Shown one piece after another: positions 45,302 through 55,640 of a DNA stretch of 64,000 nt. The first letter of the stretch is position 1. Every line of letters starts with the position of its first letter. The position numbers and the translations under genes are program-made. The stretch lies in assembly GCF_019059575.1 (NCBI RefSeq), contig NW_024881829.1, positions 284,001-348,000 on the forward strand, read 5' to 3'. Below the pieces are notes generated by a model that saw only the letters and a program-made list of their open reading frames with translations, had not been told where the DNA came from and ran no database searches. This DNA is from Amphibalanus amphitrite (Eukaryota; Arthropoda; Thecostraca; Balanomorpha; Balanidae).

Positions 45302-46250
45302 ACCCAATCATATAATGCTTTAAACCTCCCCATCTGTCTCTCTCCCTCCCCACCCTGTCTCCTTTATCACATTTCATCGCTCGCTCCCTCCCTCCCCTCC
45401 CCTCCCATCTCCTCCCCTCCCTTAACATCAACTCTCCCTTCCTTTTCCACCCCTCCAATCCCCTCTTGATGATTGAAAACGTACGGGCTTCTCCGCCCGC
45501 GTCGTAGAAAAATAACTGCGGTGCAGATAAATATCTGATTTGCTTTCGGTAGGTAATTTAAAAGTAAGTAGGTAATGGGTGCTTCCCTGCCCCGCTCTGT
45601 CCTGCTGCGCCCCTACCCTTCTCGTTTCTCCCTAACCCTCCCTGCCTGCTTCCATCCCTCTTCCCTCCCCTTCCCTCACCTCCACTCTCTAACTGTCGCT
45701 CACTGACTCAATGATAAACTCATTTATCCCTCCCCATCTGTCTCTCTCCCTCCCCTCCCCGTCTCCTTAATCACACTTAATCGCTCGCTCCCTTCCTCCC
45801 CTCCCCTCCCCTCCCCTCCGCTCCCCTCCCCTCCCCTCCCCTCTCCTCCCCTCTCCTTCCCTCCTCTCCCTTCCCCTCCCCTCACATCCTCTCTTGGTAC
45901 TTGAAAAAGTGCAGTCTTCTCTGCCTGCGCCGTAGATGCATATCTGCCTCTCAGATACGTATCTGATACACTCTCGGTAGGTAGTTCAAAAAGTGAGTAG
46001 ATAAGAGATGCTTCCCCACCCCGCTCCGCCCCGCTCCGAACCTACCCTTCCCCGTTTCTCCCTAACCCTCCCTCCCTGATTTCATCCCTCTTCCCTCCCC
46101 TTCCCTCACTTCCACTCTCTGACTCTCGCTCACTGACCTAATCATATACTCACTTACCTCTACCCATCTGTGTCTCTCCTTCCCTTCCCGATCTCCTTTA
46201 TCACACTTCTTCGCTGTCTCCCTTCCTCCCCTGCCACCTACTCCCTTCCC
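45302..46250 (+). repeat. monomer E end and final array units
   Basis: Continues with ACCCAATCATATAATGC, then pyrimidine tracts and the GTAGGTA…AAGTAAGTAG motif twice (45550, 45970). A run of CCCCT pentamers lies at 45795-45870. The array ends near 46250 at CCTACTCCCTTCCCACC. The minus-strand ORF 45255-45458 is low complexity. Confidence 0.75.
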
Positions 46251-46288
46251 ACCTAAAACACTATTAGAATCAAATTGCTTTACTAGAA

Positions 46289-46683
46289 CAACACACCGCC
46301 CTTTGCCAGTCCTCAGAACAAACTGAAGTCGCTGGCAGAATGAGCCAGTTGCGGATGACCACGATAATTAGCCCTTTATTATCTGACATAGTAGAGCTGC
46401 CTGATTACCAATGTTATCAATTACAACGCCGACACATGACAGGCGAAATTCTATAAAAACGGTCGTTCACCTCATAATTCTTTTCTAACTTTGCAAAGTG
46501 TACAGAATTTCTGCGTCTCCATTTCTTCCCGTAACAGAACATTCGGGAACTGTATTTGCTTTCATTGGTAATCTGGCAGCTCTAATTCTCAGCCAATCAT
46601 AGCGCAGAACGTGGGACCGTCGGGCGGCCGGTCAGCCGGCGCCTTCAGTCTGTTCTGAGCGCTGGTGAAGGGCGGTGTGTGTA
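46289..46683. repeat. inverted repeat pair
   Basis: ACACACCGCCCTTTGCCAGT at 46289 is inverted at 46646-46683 with ~4 mismatches in 38. The segment 46650-46855 also matches, in reverse orientation, 63838-64000 at the window end. Probably an unclassified TIR element; no gene. Confidence 0.6.
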
Positions 46684-46857
46684 TCTTCTACAGCGAGGTG
46701 ATTGTTGTAGCGCTTTGTGTCGTCTCTACGGCAAGTCTGTTATAATTTTGAATAAGTATGTTCTGTAAACTGGTATTCAATACTTTCACTTGTGTCGTTG
46801 CTGCCTTTGTCTTTTTGGTTTCTGTATCTGACTTTTTTGTCACGAGATTAAGCGATA

Positions 46858-46886
46858 TTAACCCTCGCCGGCCGAGGGGGGGGGGG
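46858..46886. mobile_element. left end of TTAA element T8
   Basis: TTAACCCTCGCCGGCCGAGG plus a G-run, the end of the T3 family. It is cut by the element starting at 46887; no right end found. Confidence 0.6.
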
Positions 46887-47138
46887 CAGGGCCTCCTCTA
46901 AGGATTTTTCACTTGGTGGGCAAAATTTTTCGCCGCTCCCCTGCCCAAGGGCAGATCCAGTCACTTGTTTTGGGGTGCAACCATTTTCACCTGCGACTGG
47001 GGGGGGGGGGGAGGGGCGGGTTAAGGCCTATGTCACTTTCACAGTCAACCAACTGTGCCATTTATAGTTTAACGTTTGTCGTGTGTGATATGGTATTTCG
47101 TGTGTATTTCACCTTATAGGTATGCCTATTGTTTACAT

Positions 47139-47398
47139 TAGTGATATCAATAACGGAAAATCAGGATACCGATACCAAACCAAATGCCAACCAAAACCAT
47201 GAAAAATACCGAAACCAAACCAACTTGGGAACATGAGGGAAATACCAACTTTTTACCGAATTCGTATCCTCTTATACATTAGCCGGATTCGTAATACCAA
47301 CAAAGTACCAACAACATTAGGATCAAAATACCAAATACCAAGTTGGTATCAGTTTGGTATCGGTATACCAAAAAGTTGGTATCTGATTGACATCTCTA
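47139..47398. mobile_element. 260-bp hAT-type MITE, copy 1
   Basis: TAGTGATATCAAT at the left, TAGAGATGTCAAT inverted at the right. Flanks GTTTACAT and GTCTACAT (7/8) form an aged 8-bp TSD. Rich in ATACCAA/TTGGTAT. Same length as copy 2 at 62254. Confidence 0.8.
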
Positions 47399-47589
47399 GT
47401 CTACATACATTTAAAATTTTAAGAAGACTGCAAAAGTGCAGAGTTAAACTTACTTTGATTGCTCCTTGAACCAGAAATCGAATAGGTAGGTGATGCTCGC
47501 TGCCTCTTTTTAGGAGGCATGGTCAGCTTACTCTTGGCGCGTCCTCGTGATCTAAATACGGCTTTTATTGACCTTAATCTACTTGTAAT

Positions 47590-47739
47590 ACATCCTTGGC
47601 CTTGTAGCGCGCTACCCTGCTGGCCCATGCCGGTCTTTGAGGGTCCCACACTGACCTCTGAGGCCCCATGCTGGCCTGTAAAGGCCCATATTAGCCTCTG
47701 AGGGCCCCGCACTGGATTCTGAAGACCCGATGCCGGCCT
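47590..47739. repeat. GGCCC minisatellite block
   Basis: Five or so units of the CCTCTGAGGGCCCC type, ending where T9 begins. Confidence 0.7.
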
Positions 47740-47909
47740 TTAACCATCCCCTGTATTGGTGTTTTTCCAGCCGCGAACGTAGGTACTCGTATAGGGGGGG
47801 GGGGGGCGTTGGACCTCCCTTGCCGTTTCGCCCCTGATCGAGCCAGAGCTTCGCGGAAAAAAAAACAAGTGTGTTGCCCGTGACGAGAGGAAGCCGATGA
47901 TACCCAATT
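47740..47909. mobile_element. TTAA element T9, left fragment
   Basis: TTAACCATCCCCTGTATTGG start, inner G-run, then T4-like body to ACCCAATTT, where T10 is inserted at an internal TTAA. Its remainder is not found to the right, so T9 is truncated. Confidence 0.6.
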
Positions 47910-48696
47910 TTAACCCTCGCCGGCACAGGCCATTGCGTCCTTCGGCGGCACGACCCCCCCCCCCCCCCCACCCTCGCGTTTGGCCCCTGATCAAGCTAGA
48001 GCTTCACGGAAAAAACGAGCGTGTTGCCCGTTATGAGAGGAAGCCGATGATACCCAATTTTAATGTCCTAGGTCATCGGGTGACCTTCCAGGTCAGGTCA
48101 ATGACCCGAAAACCGGGAAAATCGGGACCTGTTAGAAAGTCGTAAAGTGTGGCTGCTATGTGGTTTTCCGGGGTGCTGATCACGAATATCGTGTTAGTTT
48201 TGATCAGAGATGATGTTTTAAGCATTTAGACCAGGTCGGGTCAGGTCAGGTCAGGTCAATCGATAGGGGTTGTGACGTGTATTCGTATTACGTGTCAACC
48301 GCCTCTGACAGCTTCGTAACATGTTACGAAGGCACCAAAACTACTTCGTAAATGTTCAAATGGTTGCTAAATTCGAATTCAGCTAAAAAACTAGCCTAGA
48401 ACATGAAAAAACTCGAAAAAGTGAACCGAGGTCACCCGAGGTCACCAAAGGTCAATGACGTGACCTGACCTTCAGGTGACCTTGACACCCACCCTTATGT
48501 ATGGGAGCAACATCAAATCACATGTTTGAACGTTTGAAATCACGAAAAGCTTGCAAACGAGCGGCTAATGCGAGCCGACATACGCCGAATCGCGATTTCG
48601 GCCAAACATGGTCACGGAAAAGAGGAACAGGTCGCGAGTTATTCGCAAAAAATCGAGGGGGGTCCGTTCGACTCCCCCCTATACGGGCGAGGGTTA
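47910..48696. mobile_element. TTAA element T10 (T4 family)
   Basis: TTAACCCTCGCCGGCAC at 47910; the right end CCCGTATAGGGG-type hairpin then CGGGCGAGGGTTA at 48696, where the fourth base reads C instead of A. Body parallels T4 for most of its length, including the GGTCGGGTCAGGTCAGGTCA cluster near 48237. Confidence 0.7.
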
Positions 48697-49616
48697 CCCC
48701 CGATTTGCTGGGGGGGGCGTTAAACGCCCCCACTTTTTTCGCTGGGCCATAGCAAAAAAAAAGCGACGCGCCGCAGGCACGCCAAATTTTGGGTGCCTCT
48801 AGGGAATTGTTTGACGTGTATTGTGACAAAATTTAAAAAAATCGGCCGGAAAATTTTTGAGATCGAGGTTTCAGTGACGTCATGATTTCTTGGTTTTCGA
48901 CCAAAAACCTTATATGTTCAAAAAATCATATAAAATCACAGAATAGACATACAGACATGCCGTAAACGCCATTAGACTGCCAATACCATTAACAATCAAA
49001 TGGCTATCTTCGATTATTGATTATCGTTCCGCATTTTCCAAAATCTTGAACTGAATCTTGGCAATTTCTCATGACTGCTTCACGACCATGATGCATGCAT
49101 TTCTTAATTTGAACTTTTTGACCCAAACACCTACACATATGATAAAATGAATGTCACCATCGTGTTCTACGCCCCAAATTACCCATAAAACATGTGTCAC
49201 AGGCTGCGAATATCAGTTTTGATTTTCGGAGATATGTGTCTACCCGGTTGACCTGACCTTGACCCTGACCTATGCTTGACTGACCCCTACATGGAGCTGA
49301 CACTCTTGTAGGCCTTATATGATGGATTGTGCACCGTTTTCACAGAGTTTATGACGGGAGGCGCCCATTGTGAAGTCCTAAAGTCCATGCTACTGAAAGT
49401 CCGATTTCAGGTGTTTGACCTGACCTTGACCCGACCTGTGACCTCAAAATTCAACTTTAAAGTACTCATCTGAAGCGTCTCGTCGCGTTCTTTCGTTTGC
49501 CGCCTCGTGCGTTACGCTGCGTCTATTGGTTCTCGAGTTATCGGCTGGGGGCGTTTAACGCCCCCCTCCCCCAGCAAACGGTGGGTGGCGAAATAACCCA
49601 GCAACTGCCGGGTTAA
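48694..49616. mobile_element. TTAA element T11
   Basis: Starts TTACCCCCGATTTGCTGGGG (48694) and ends at TTAA 49613-49616. Inner palindromes GGGGGCGTTTAACGCCCCC occur near both ends (48711-48732, 49546-49566) and CAGCAAA motifs are inverted. AGGTCA-type sites at 49250-49280 and 49420-49440; TGACGTCA at 48875. Left TTAA is TTAC. Confidence 0.65.
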
Positions 49617-50235
49617 GGACCTGCATCGGCTCTGAGGGCTCAACTTGGCCTTTTCTGGACTCTGGGGTCCAACACCAGCCCAAGCCTGTCTTTTAGGGTG
49701 CCACACTGACCCCTGAGGGTCCCATCCTTGCCTCAAGGACCCGCATTAGCCTTTGAGAGCCTAAGTCGGCCTCTGATGGCCTCAAACTGCCATTTTCAGG
49801 CCCTGTACTGGTCTCTAAGGGCCTTAAACTGGCCTCTGAGGGCACAAACCGACCTCTAAAGGTCCCACACCGGTTGCTGATGGCCCATTTTCTGCCTCTG
49901 AGATCCAAGACTGACCCTTTTGTGCCTCTGAGGGCCCCGTACTGGCTTCTGAAGGATCGATGCCGGTCTCTGAGGACCAATGTCAGTCTTATAAGGGCCT
50001 CACACTGATATCTGAGGCCCACATTTGCCTCTGATGGCTCCAAATTGAGGCCCTATTTAGTCCCCAATCAGCCTATAAGGTCTCTGGTGGCCCTATTTTG
50101 TTGTCTGGCTGGGGACCCATGGCTTACACCTTTAGGCGTCACGCACTGGCCTCTGAGAGCCCACATCGGCCTCTGGGGTTCCATACGGGCCTTTGAGGCC
50201 GCTATGGCCATGGGCCCCTGTAAGCTAGCACCGCC
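49617..50235. repeat. degenerate GGCCC minisatellite
   Basis: About twenty diverged ~29-bp units (CTGGCCTCTGAGGGC type). ORFs such as 49693-50043 minus are repeat shadows. Confidence 0.8.
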
Positions 50236-50546
50236 CCCCCACTCCGAGGGTTGGCAAAGTTGCCAAGTTGCCCCCACCCCCAAACGCCAAGTCTGCTACC
50301 GCCCCTGCATTCAGATGCATCCATTGTAAAAAATAACTTGCACTGCAGTGATTGGGGGCTTGGGCACTGGCTGCTAGCAAGTTTTTTTTTTCCCGGGAAA
50401 CCGAAGTGGTAGTTCCTACCGGACGTCTGGCCGGACCTTTATTTTTGCATTTGCTTCTGGGTGGGCAAATCGACGCCACTGGGTGGGCAATTGTGGTGAC
50501 TGGGTAGGCATTTGCCCACCCAGTGGGTATGTTAGAGGAGGCCCTG

Positions 50547-50920
50547 CTTACGAGCAGTGTGAGTGAGTAAGGACCTCGGTAACAAAGTGACGAGTGGCTG
50601 TGATAGACGATGGTCTGGTTGCGTATGGCGTGTGTGTGTGTCTGTGTGCGTGTCGTGTGTCTGGTATGGATAAAGGTGTGTGATTTCTGACATTTTTTAT
50701 TCCCATTTAACAATGACGTACGCGTTTTTACTTGCCATGACTTAAGACACGGAATAGCCACGGTGTACTGTGGAGTTGTCTGCCTCCGTCAATAAAATAC
50801 AATACAATTGGTCTTACGGAAAATGGCTAAATTTCTAAAATTCCTAACTCGTTTTTGTTATTAACCATATATTAAAAATGGCGAGGTGCGCCACTTCCGT
50901 AAAAAGGACGCCATTTGTGA
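50547..50920. other. no gene recognised
   Basis: GT-rich stretch (50630-50665) and a CAATAAAATACAATACAATT motif near 50790. Nothing else supported. Confidence 0.4.
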
Positions 50921-51080
50921 TATAAAATAATTAATAATAAACGCACTATAAGTGAGTTTTCCTGTCGAATCGAATCACTCTCTCCGATTCCTTTATTTCA
51001 AAAACATTCGTGCATTGTTGGTACATCACGTGGGCGACTGAATATGTCACCGCCAAATTGACAGCACTAAATATCATACA
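50921..51080 (-). repeat. BEL element 2 3' LTR
   Basis: ~160 bp on the minus strand, starting TGTATGATATTTAG directly after the polypurine tract. Its last ~105 bp match the 5' LTR remnant with one difference. Contains an AATAAA signal. The exact end (about 50920-50921) is ambiguous. Confidence 0.8.
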
Positions 51081-51095
51081 TCCTCCCCCCCCCTT
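51081..51095 (-). other. polypurine tract, BEL element 2
   Basis: Minus-strand AAGGGGGGGGGAGGA, nearly the same as in element 1, directly before the 3' LTR. Confidence 0.85.
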
Positions 51096-51153
51096 GACCC
51101 AGTCTGGGTCAACGACAGTATTACTGATTGCATCCTAGACACTCATGCGTCCA

Positions 51154-52212
51154 CTACTCCTTCGTGCCCGGGATTTCCACAGGAACGAGCTTCTGTATGG
51201 GTCTTTGCATGCTCGTCCGTCTACCGCCGGGTCCGCTGCAGATCACCTGGGCTCCTATTATGCGTCCATCCGTCCCCCTTATCACCTCCTCTATCCTGTC
51301 CAGACGCCAGTCATTTCTCTTGGCGCACACTTCTTTGATGATGACTACGGTGCCAATGACTGGCTCTTCATGTGTCGGCTTCCTGGTTTGCTTGTGCTGA
51401 CTTAGCTGCAGCAGATACTCAGTTTTCCATCTTTGCCAAAAATGTTCGAGCAGTTTCTGGACGTGCCTGTACCGTTTCGTGTGTTCTTCTTCCGTTTTGA
51501 GCTCAGTGTGACTGCTGTTGAAGAACAAGTGATTTGGAGTGAGAAGCCTCCTGCCAGTCATGAGGTGTGCTGGAGTGAGGGGTTCTTTCAGCTCCTCACT
51601 GGAGACAAACGACAGCGGTCTGGAATTCATGATGCCTTCGACCTCCACTACTACAGTCTCCAACTCCTCATAGGTTAGAAGTGCTCTTCCGATAATCTTC
51701 CTCAGGCATCGTTTAGCAGATCTGACGAGTCTCTCGTAAAATCCACCCCACCATGGCGCACGTTCTAGTATAAACTTCCATTCGATCTTGTCCGTTGACA
51801 GTCGGTCTTGAAGTTCGTCATGCTGTCCTTGAATGAACTTGGCTGCTGCCTTGAATGTCTGAGCGTTGTCCGATATAAGGACCCTTGGCGTTCCTTTCCG
51901 AGCTTTCATTCGAGACAGGCTACGGAGAAAGGCATCTGTAGAGAGATCCGGACATATCTCCAGATGCACCGCCCTCGTAGAGGTGCAGGTGAACAATACA
52001 AGGTACACCTTGCCACTGTGCTCATTACTGCTTCGGATGAACAGCGGCCCAGCAAAGTCGACTCCGGTGCAGGAGAATGGCTGAGTCTTAGTGACCCTGA
52101 ACTCTGGTAGTGCGGGTGGCCGAGGTGCGCTGTAGGTTTTCCCTCGTGACGTCTGCAGATTCTGCACTGGTGAAGAAGTTTTCTCATCTTCTGTCTCCCT
52201 CTGGCGATCCAA
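51154..52212 (-). pseudogene. pol: integrase core and DUF5641 (BEL element 2)
   Basis: 352 open codons. Catalytic core with GVDFAGPLF, LISDNAQTFK and WWGGFYERLV, supplying the DDE triad. Then LTPAHLMTGRRL and the C-terminal DUF5641 domain to a natural stop ~70 bp before the polypurine tract. The first ~25 residues are out of frame: true sequence begins about YSAPRPPALPEF, after a frameshift near 52140. Confidence 0.9.
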
Positions 52213-52409
52213 AATCGCCCTCTAAACTCCGTTAGGGTCTCCTTCACTCCGTTGTGCCCCACTCGTTCATGACAGTCCAAGATGATGAGATCAGTCAGTT
52301 CGTGATCTCGAGGAAGGAGTATCGGATGTTTGGCCTCATATGGGACTTCTGACTTGTCTAAGCGTCCGCCACAGCGCATGAGACCATTCTCCGCTTCGAA
52401 CACATCCAA
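51906..52409 (-). pseudogene. pol: integrase zinc-binding region (BEL element 2)
   Basis: Frame with RCGGRLDKSEVPYEAKHPI, HERVGHNGVKETLTEFR and LLHQCRICRRHEGK: the H2C2 domain before the core. Correct only to about 52140; the rest is shadow after a frameshift. Upstream it joins the 52494 ORF across an in-frame TAG. Confidence 0.85.
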
Positions 52410-52493
52410 CTGGTTCTGCAGCTTGGCCGCCTGAGGCCCGTTCCTTATGGATCGTTGCGCCGACTTGATCCAGAGACGCTCAGCTCCTCCAAC

Positions 52494-52772
52494 CTAGGAA
52501 TATTGCAGCGGTCCTGTGATGCGTTCTTGACGGCGCACCTTCTTGCGCAGATTAGAAATTAATCTCAATACAAGCGCTGTCGTTCTCAGAAGGTTTCTGA
52601 GTTTGCTGAAGTTTCCTGGCTGCAGTACATTAAGGTCCAAGGTGCTATCGTCAGACACCAGAAGAGAGTGGGCTCCATTTCGCTTTGTTTTCTTGAGCTC
52701 TTTGGCGACCTCTTTTTCAACTGACTCATCAGTTGTTCTGTTTTCAGTTTCCGGCCACGTGTCTCGAATCAT
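52494..52772 (-). pseudogene. pol: RNase H-integrase linker (BEL element 2)
   Basis: 92 codons, linker between RNase H and integrase. The segment between it and 52936 reads NPADIPTRGVSGSDLKGLT in another frame, the conserved end of RNase H, with a TGA after it. In-frame TAG at 52494-52496 breaks it from the zinc-binding region. Confidence 0.75.
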
Positions 52773-52935
52773 CCTTCAGCCAGCTTGGTCCCGACCATCA
52801 CTTGGTCAGGCCCTTCAGATCACTTCCTGAAACACCCCTGGTTGGAATGTCAGCGGGATTCTCCTGGCCAGGGCAGTAACTCCAGCAGGACGCCGGAGTG
52901 AGTCGTCTGATCTCAGACGTTCTGTTTTCCACAAA

Positions 52936-53595
52936 CTATTGGAATTTCTTCTCCTCTCGGGTGATCCAATGGAACACTATCATTGAGTCGGTCCAACAGA
53001 AACAGCTTGCTATCTCGTAAACCGAGCTGAGAGCAAGTTTCACCCTGACCACAAGTCGAGCGGTCAGCAGGGCAGCCATCAGTTCAAGTCGTGGTATAGT
53101 TTGAGTCTTGATGGGTGCCACTCGTGTCTTTGAGGCTACTAAGCTCGCTGCCGTATTAGTACCCTCGATTGTAATATATACCGCAGCTGCATAACCCGCC
53201 TTGGATGCGTCTCCGAACCCGTGTAATGACACCTTCATACGCTGGGTACCGGCAGTCTGCTCATCAAAATAGCACCTTGGAACCGCAATTGGTACCATCT
53301 CGACCGTCAGTTGTCTCAAGGCACTCCACTTCTTCTGCTGATCTGCGGTCAGCTCGTCGTCCCAGTTAAGTCCGCTAGTATGCAGTTCTTTTAGAAAGAC
53401 CTTGAGGGGCAGAACCACAGGCGACAACAGTCCCATCGGATCGTAAATACCAGCTATGGTTCTGGCTATCTGTATTTTAGTCAGCCTGACTTCAGACTCC
53501 TCTTCAAGTCTGAGTGCAACCAGCAGTTCATCCTTCACGAGATCCCATCCTACGCCCAAAACCCTTGAATTCTCAGTGTTCTTCGGACCCGTCAT
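52936..53595 (-). pseudogene. pol: Peptidase_A17-type region and RNase H (BEL element 2)
   Basis: 219 codons. VLGVGWDLVKDEL and IAGIYDPMGLLSPVVLPLK are the conserved RT-connection blocks. HGFGDASKAGYAAAVYI, TIPRLELMAALLTARL and CFCWTDSMIVFHWI are RNase H blocks with catalytic acids present. It stops at an in-frame TAG (52936-52938). Confidence 0.9.
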
Positions 53596-53623
53596 CTCCG
53601 TCAGCTCAAAGGAGGCATACGTC

Positions 53624-53990
53624 TAGAGGTGGCAAAAGATGAAAATTTTGGGAACCAGACTCGAACCAGACCAAGCTGTACATTTATGGAACCAGTCGGA
53701 CCCGGTCTTAGTAAGAATCGGAACCAGTTGGACCCGCTCCCCAAAGTCAATTAATACAAACTTCTTGTATGTATCATTAGTTGCATCATGTAAAACAGCT
53801 TATTTCCCACTAGGAATACTCATGAGCTACTGTGTGCAAAGAAACATTCACTTCATTCACTTCATATTTTGCAATAATGTGTAGTGTGCAAAATGTATAG
53901 TTTATGGTAGGACCCGGTTGGACCCGTCAGAAAATTTCCAGGAACCGGTCTGGACCCATATGGGTCCAGACTGGTTCTTTGGACTTTCTC
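53624..53990. mobile_element. insertion or expansion inside BEL element 2 RT
   Basis: Between TCTAGAGGTGGCAAAAG (53630) and the RT text near 53990 lies non-BEL sequence full of GGAACCAG/GGACCCG motifs, ending in the palindrome CTGGACCCATATGGGTCCAG. TAGAGGTGGCAAAA looks like a hAT end, but no matching right end or TSD was found. Confidence 0.55.
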
Positions 53991-54400
53991 AAGAACTTTC
54001 TCATACCGCAGCTGAACTTTCTCAAGTTGAAGCTTGCTTCGTACAAGCAGTTCCGGATGCTCAAAAATGTCTCAGCCGCCCCCTCCACATCTCCTGCTCC
54101 TGGCACCAAATCATCAACATATGACGACTGGATGAACCTTTCGGCTACATCAGGATCACTCTCGAGCTTCATGTGATGCTGAAGAATGGCACTGAGAATG
54201 AATGGGCTGCACTTCACCCCAAATGGCACTCTGGTGAAGCGAAGTCTCATCAATCTTGGCTTGTCCGACTTGATGTCATCTATCCAGAGAAATCTCAATG
54301 CATCTCGCTCCTCTGGCTGGATCCCGATCATGTGGAACGCCTTCTCGATGTCAGCGATGTATGCCACCCGGTATGATCGAAATCTAAGCAGCACATCCAA
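53927..54400 (-). pseudogene. pol: reverse transcriptase catalytic part (BEL element 2)
   Basis: YIADIEKAFHMIGI is RT motif A; FGVKCSPFILSAIL is the next block; SSYVDDLVPG carries the catalytic YVDD (54110-54121). The frame then degrades into the GGACCC insertion. Upstream it joins the next ORF across an in-frame TGA at 54434-54436. Confidence 0.9.
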
Positions 54401-54433
54401 GAGATCAGCTGTGAGGCTTGGTCCAGCACTGAG

Positions 54434-55036
54434 TCAGCTGTTCAGGGACGGTCCGTGGCTGCTTACTGAGGCGTCATACACAACCCGAACCTTGGTTGTG
54501 GTTTTCTCCCTTTTCACAATCGGATGGTGAGGCAGGTAATGAATGCGATCCATTCCGGCCGTGCCCTCGGCTGTGCCGTCAACTTCTTCAGTGATGCCTG
54601 CGTGAATCTGCTCCCTTATGATCCTATCATACTCTTCCGCTGTTTCTGGATCTGGCTTCAGCCGATGTAGGAGAGAGCTGAGCCGTTTCTTGGCCAGCTG
54701 GAAGTTGTCCGTTAGTGGTTCGTGATAGTCCTTCCACGGGAGTTTTACTTCATAACGGCCGTCCCGGAATCTGGCCGACTCTAGCAGACGATCACGCACC
54801 GATTCATCTTCTTCGCAAATCTCCAATGACTCTAAGTTCCAGAACTTGTTGAGGGCATCCTGTTTGTCTTCCTGTACCGTTTTCGTTTCCACTCTGAGCG
54901 TGTGAGAAGTGGCCAGGTTCATCTGAGCTTCTAGAAATCCACAATCCGTGCTACCAGAGAGAACCCAGCCAACACGCGTGTTGCACGCCACCGGTCCTTG
55001 TCCGTCTTTTCCTCGTCGAACTTTGCCCGTCATCAA
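54434..55036 (-). pseudogene. pol: protease-RT linker and RT N-terminus (BEL element 2)
   Basis: 200 codons. VGWVLSGSTD, FWNLESLEI, ARFRDGRYEVKLPWK and IHYLPHHPIVKREKTTTKVR then VVYDAS are the conserved DUF1758-RT linker and first RT block. It begins after a frameshift near 55030 and ends at a nonsense TGA. Confidence 0.88.
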
Positions 55037-55640
55037 GAGTCACATTTGATCTGACCCGACCAATATATCCACGCTCAACTCTCAACTCTGTGCTGCCGTC
55101 GGACGACTCAGCCAAAAACAGGCCGCAAAGATGCTCGTTCTGCTCCTTCAATCCCATGACTGGTTGGCTTTGCAGGGGCCTGCATATGATTGGAATCTGG
55201 TAAGCGGTGAGGTAGCTGGTGCTGCCGTCCAGGGCCAATATCGGAACTTGTACTACGCCAGCGTCTTGAACCATTTCTTCGTCTGAGCCAAATGTCCTCA
55301 CCAATAGTCGCTCTTGACGTATCGGCCGCAATCCGAGCCGTTCGCTGAGTTCCGTGCTTATATACGAGCGTTGTGAGCCACTATCTAGAATGAGTCTGGC
55401 CTTTTCTATGTGGCTTTGGCTAGCGACAGTCACTTCGGCTGTTTGCAACAAAGTGATCTGTGAACTGTCGCTGGATTCGGGGCTGTTGCTGACTTGCAGA
55501 GCCGGTGTCGGTGCAGTGTCTACTTCGCCGCCCGTAGTGGCCTGCTGTCCAGCGGATCTGTTGCACAAACAGACGCCTTCAACAGCCTTCCAACAAACAA
55601 AACAAAACAAAACAAAACAAAACAAACAGCCTTCCACCAC
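54951..55640 (-). pseudogene. pol: aspartic protease domain (BEL element 2)
   Basis: KARLILDSGSQRSYISTEL is the DUF1758 active site (DSG) and LVRTFGSDEE follows. The first ~25 codons are AAACA-repeat translation (FCFVLFCFV) and not original. Confidence 0.88.

Larger units (their letters stand above)
1000..46250 (+). repeat. head-to-tail array of a ~2.2 kb monomer, heavily interrupted
   Basis: Landmarks recur in the same order and orientation: a GAAGCTATATATTAAGG motif (near 1030, 26950, 29125, 36690, 41790), a Tc1-like transposase relic (from 14860, 27477, 29640, 42340) and a TTGAAAAGTACGGACTTCTC motif (22651, 28671, 36240, 37319 and others). Monomer B (26758-28933, ~2176 bp) runs straight into monomer C at 28934, which shows true tandem arrangement. 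Monomer A is split over 1000-1041, 2242-2477, 14571-15442, 21990-23324 and 25487-25617 by insertions. Monomers after C are at 35682-36500, 36501-37584 (Tc1 part deleted) and 41587-43583 plus 45297-46250. The first and last copies are incomplete. Confidence 0.85.
46887..50546. mobile_element. TIR-bounded composite (hAT-like ends)
   Basis: Exact inverted ends CAGGGCCTCCTCTAA (46887 and ending 50546) with TGGGTGGGCAA subterminal motifs at both sides (46915; 50450-50520). No TSD: eight G on the left, CTTACGAG on the right. Inside are a hAT MITE (47139), minisatellite (47590-47739, 49617-50235) and TTAA elements (47740-49616). No transposase. Confidence 0.6.

Noticed and set aside
50225..50761. 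178-codon minus ORF
   Set aside because: Covers a GT-rich low-complexity stretch and element ends; no domain.
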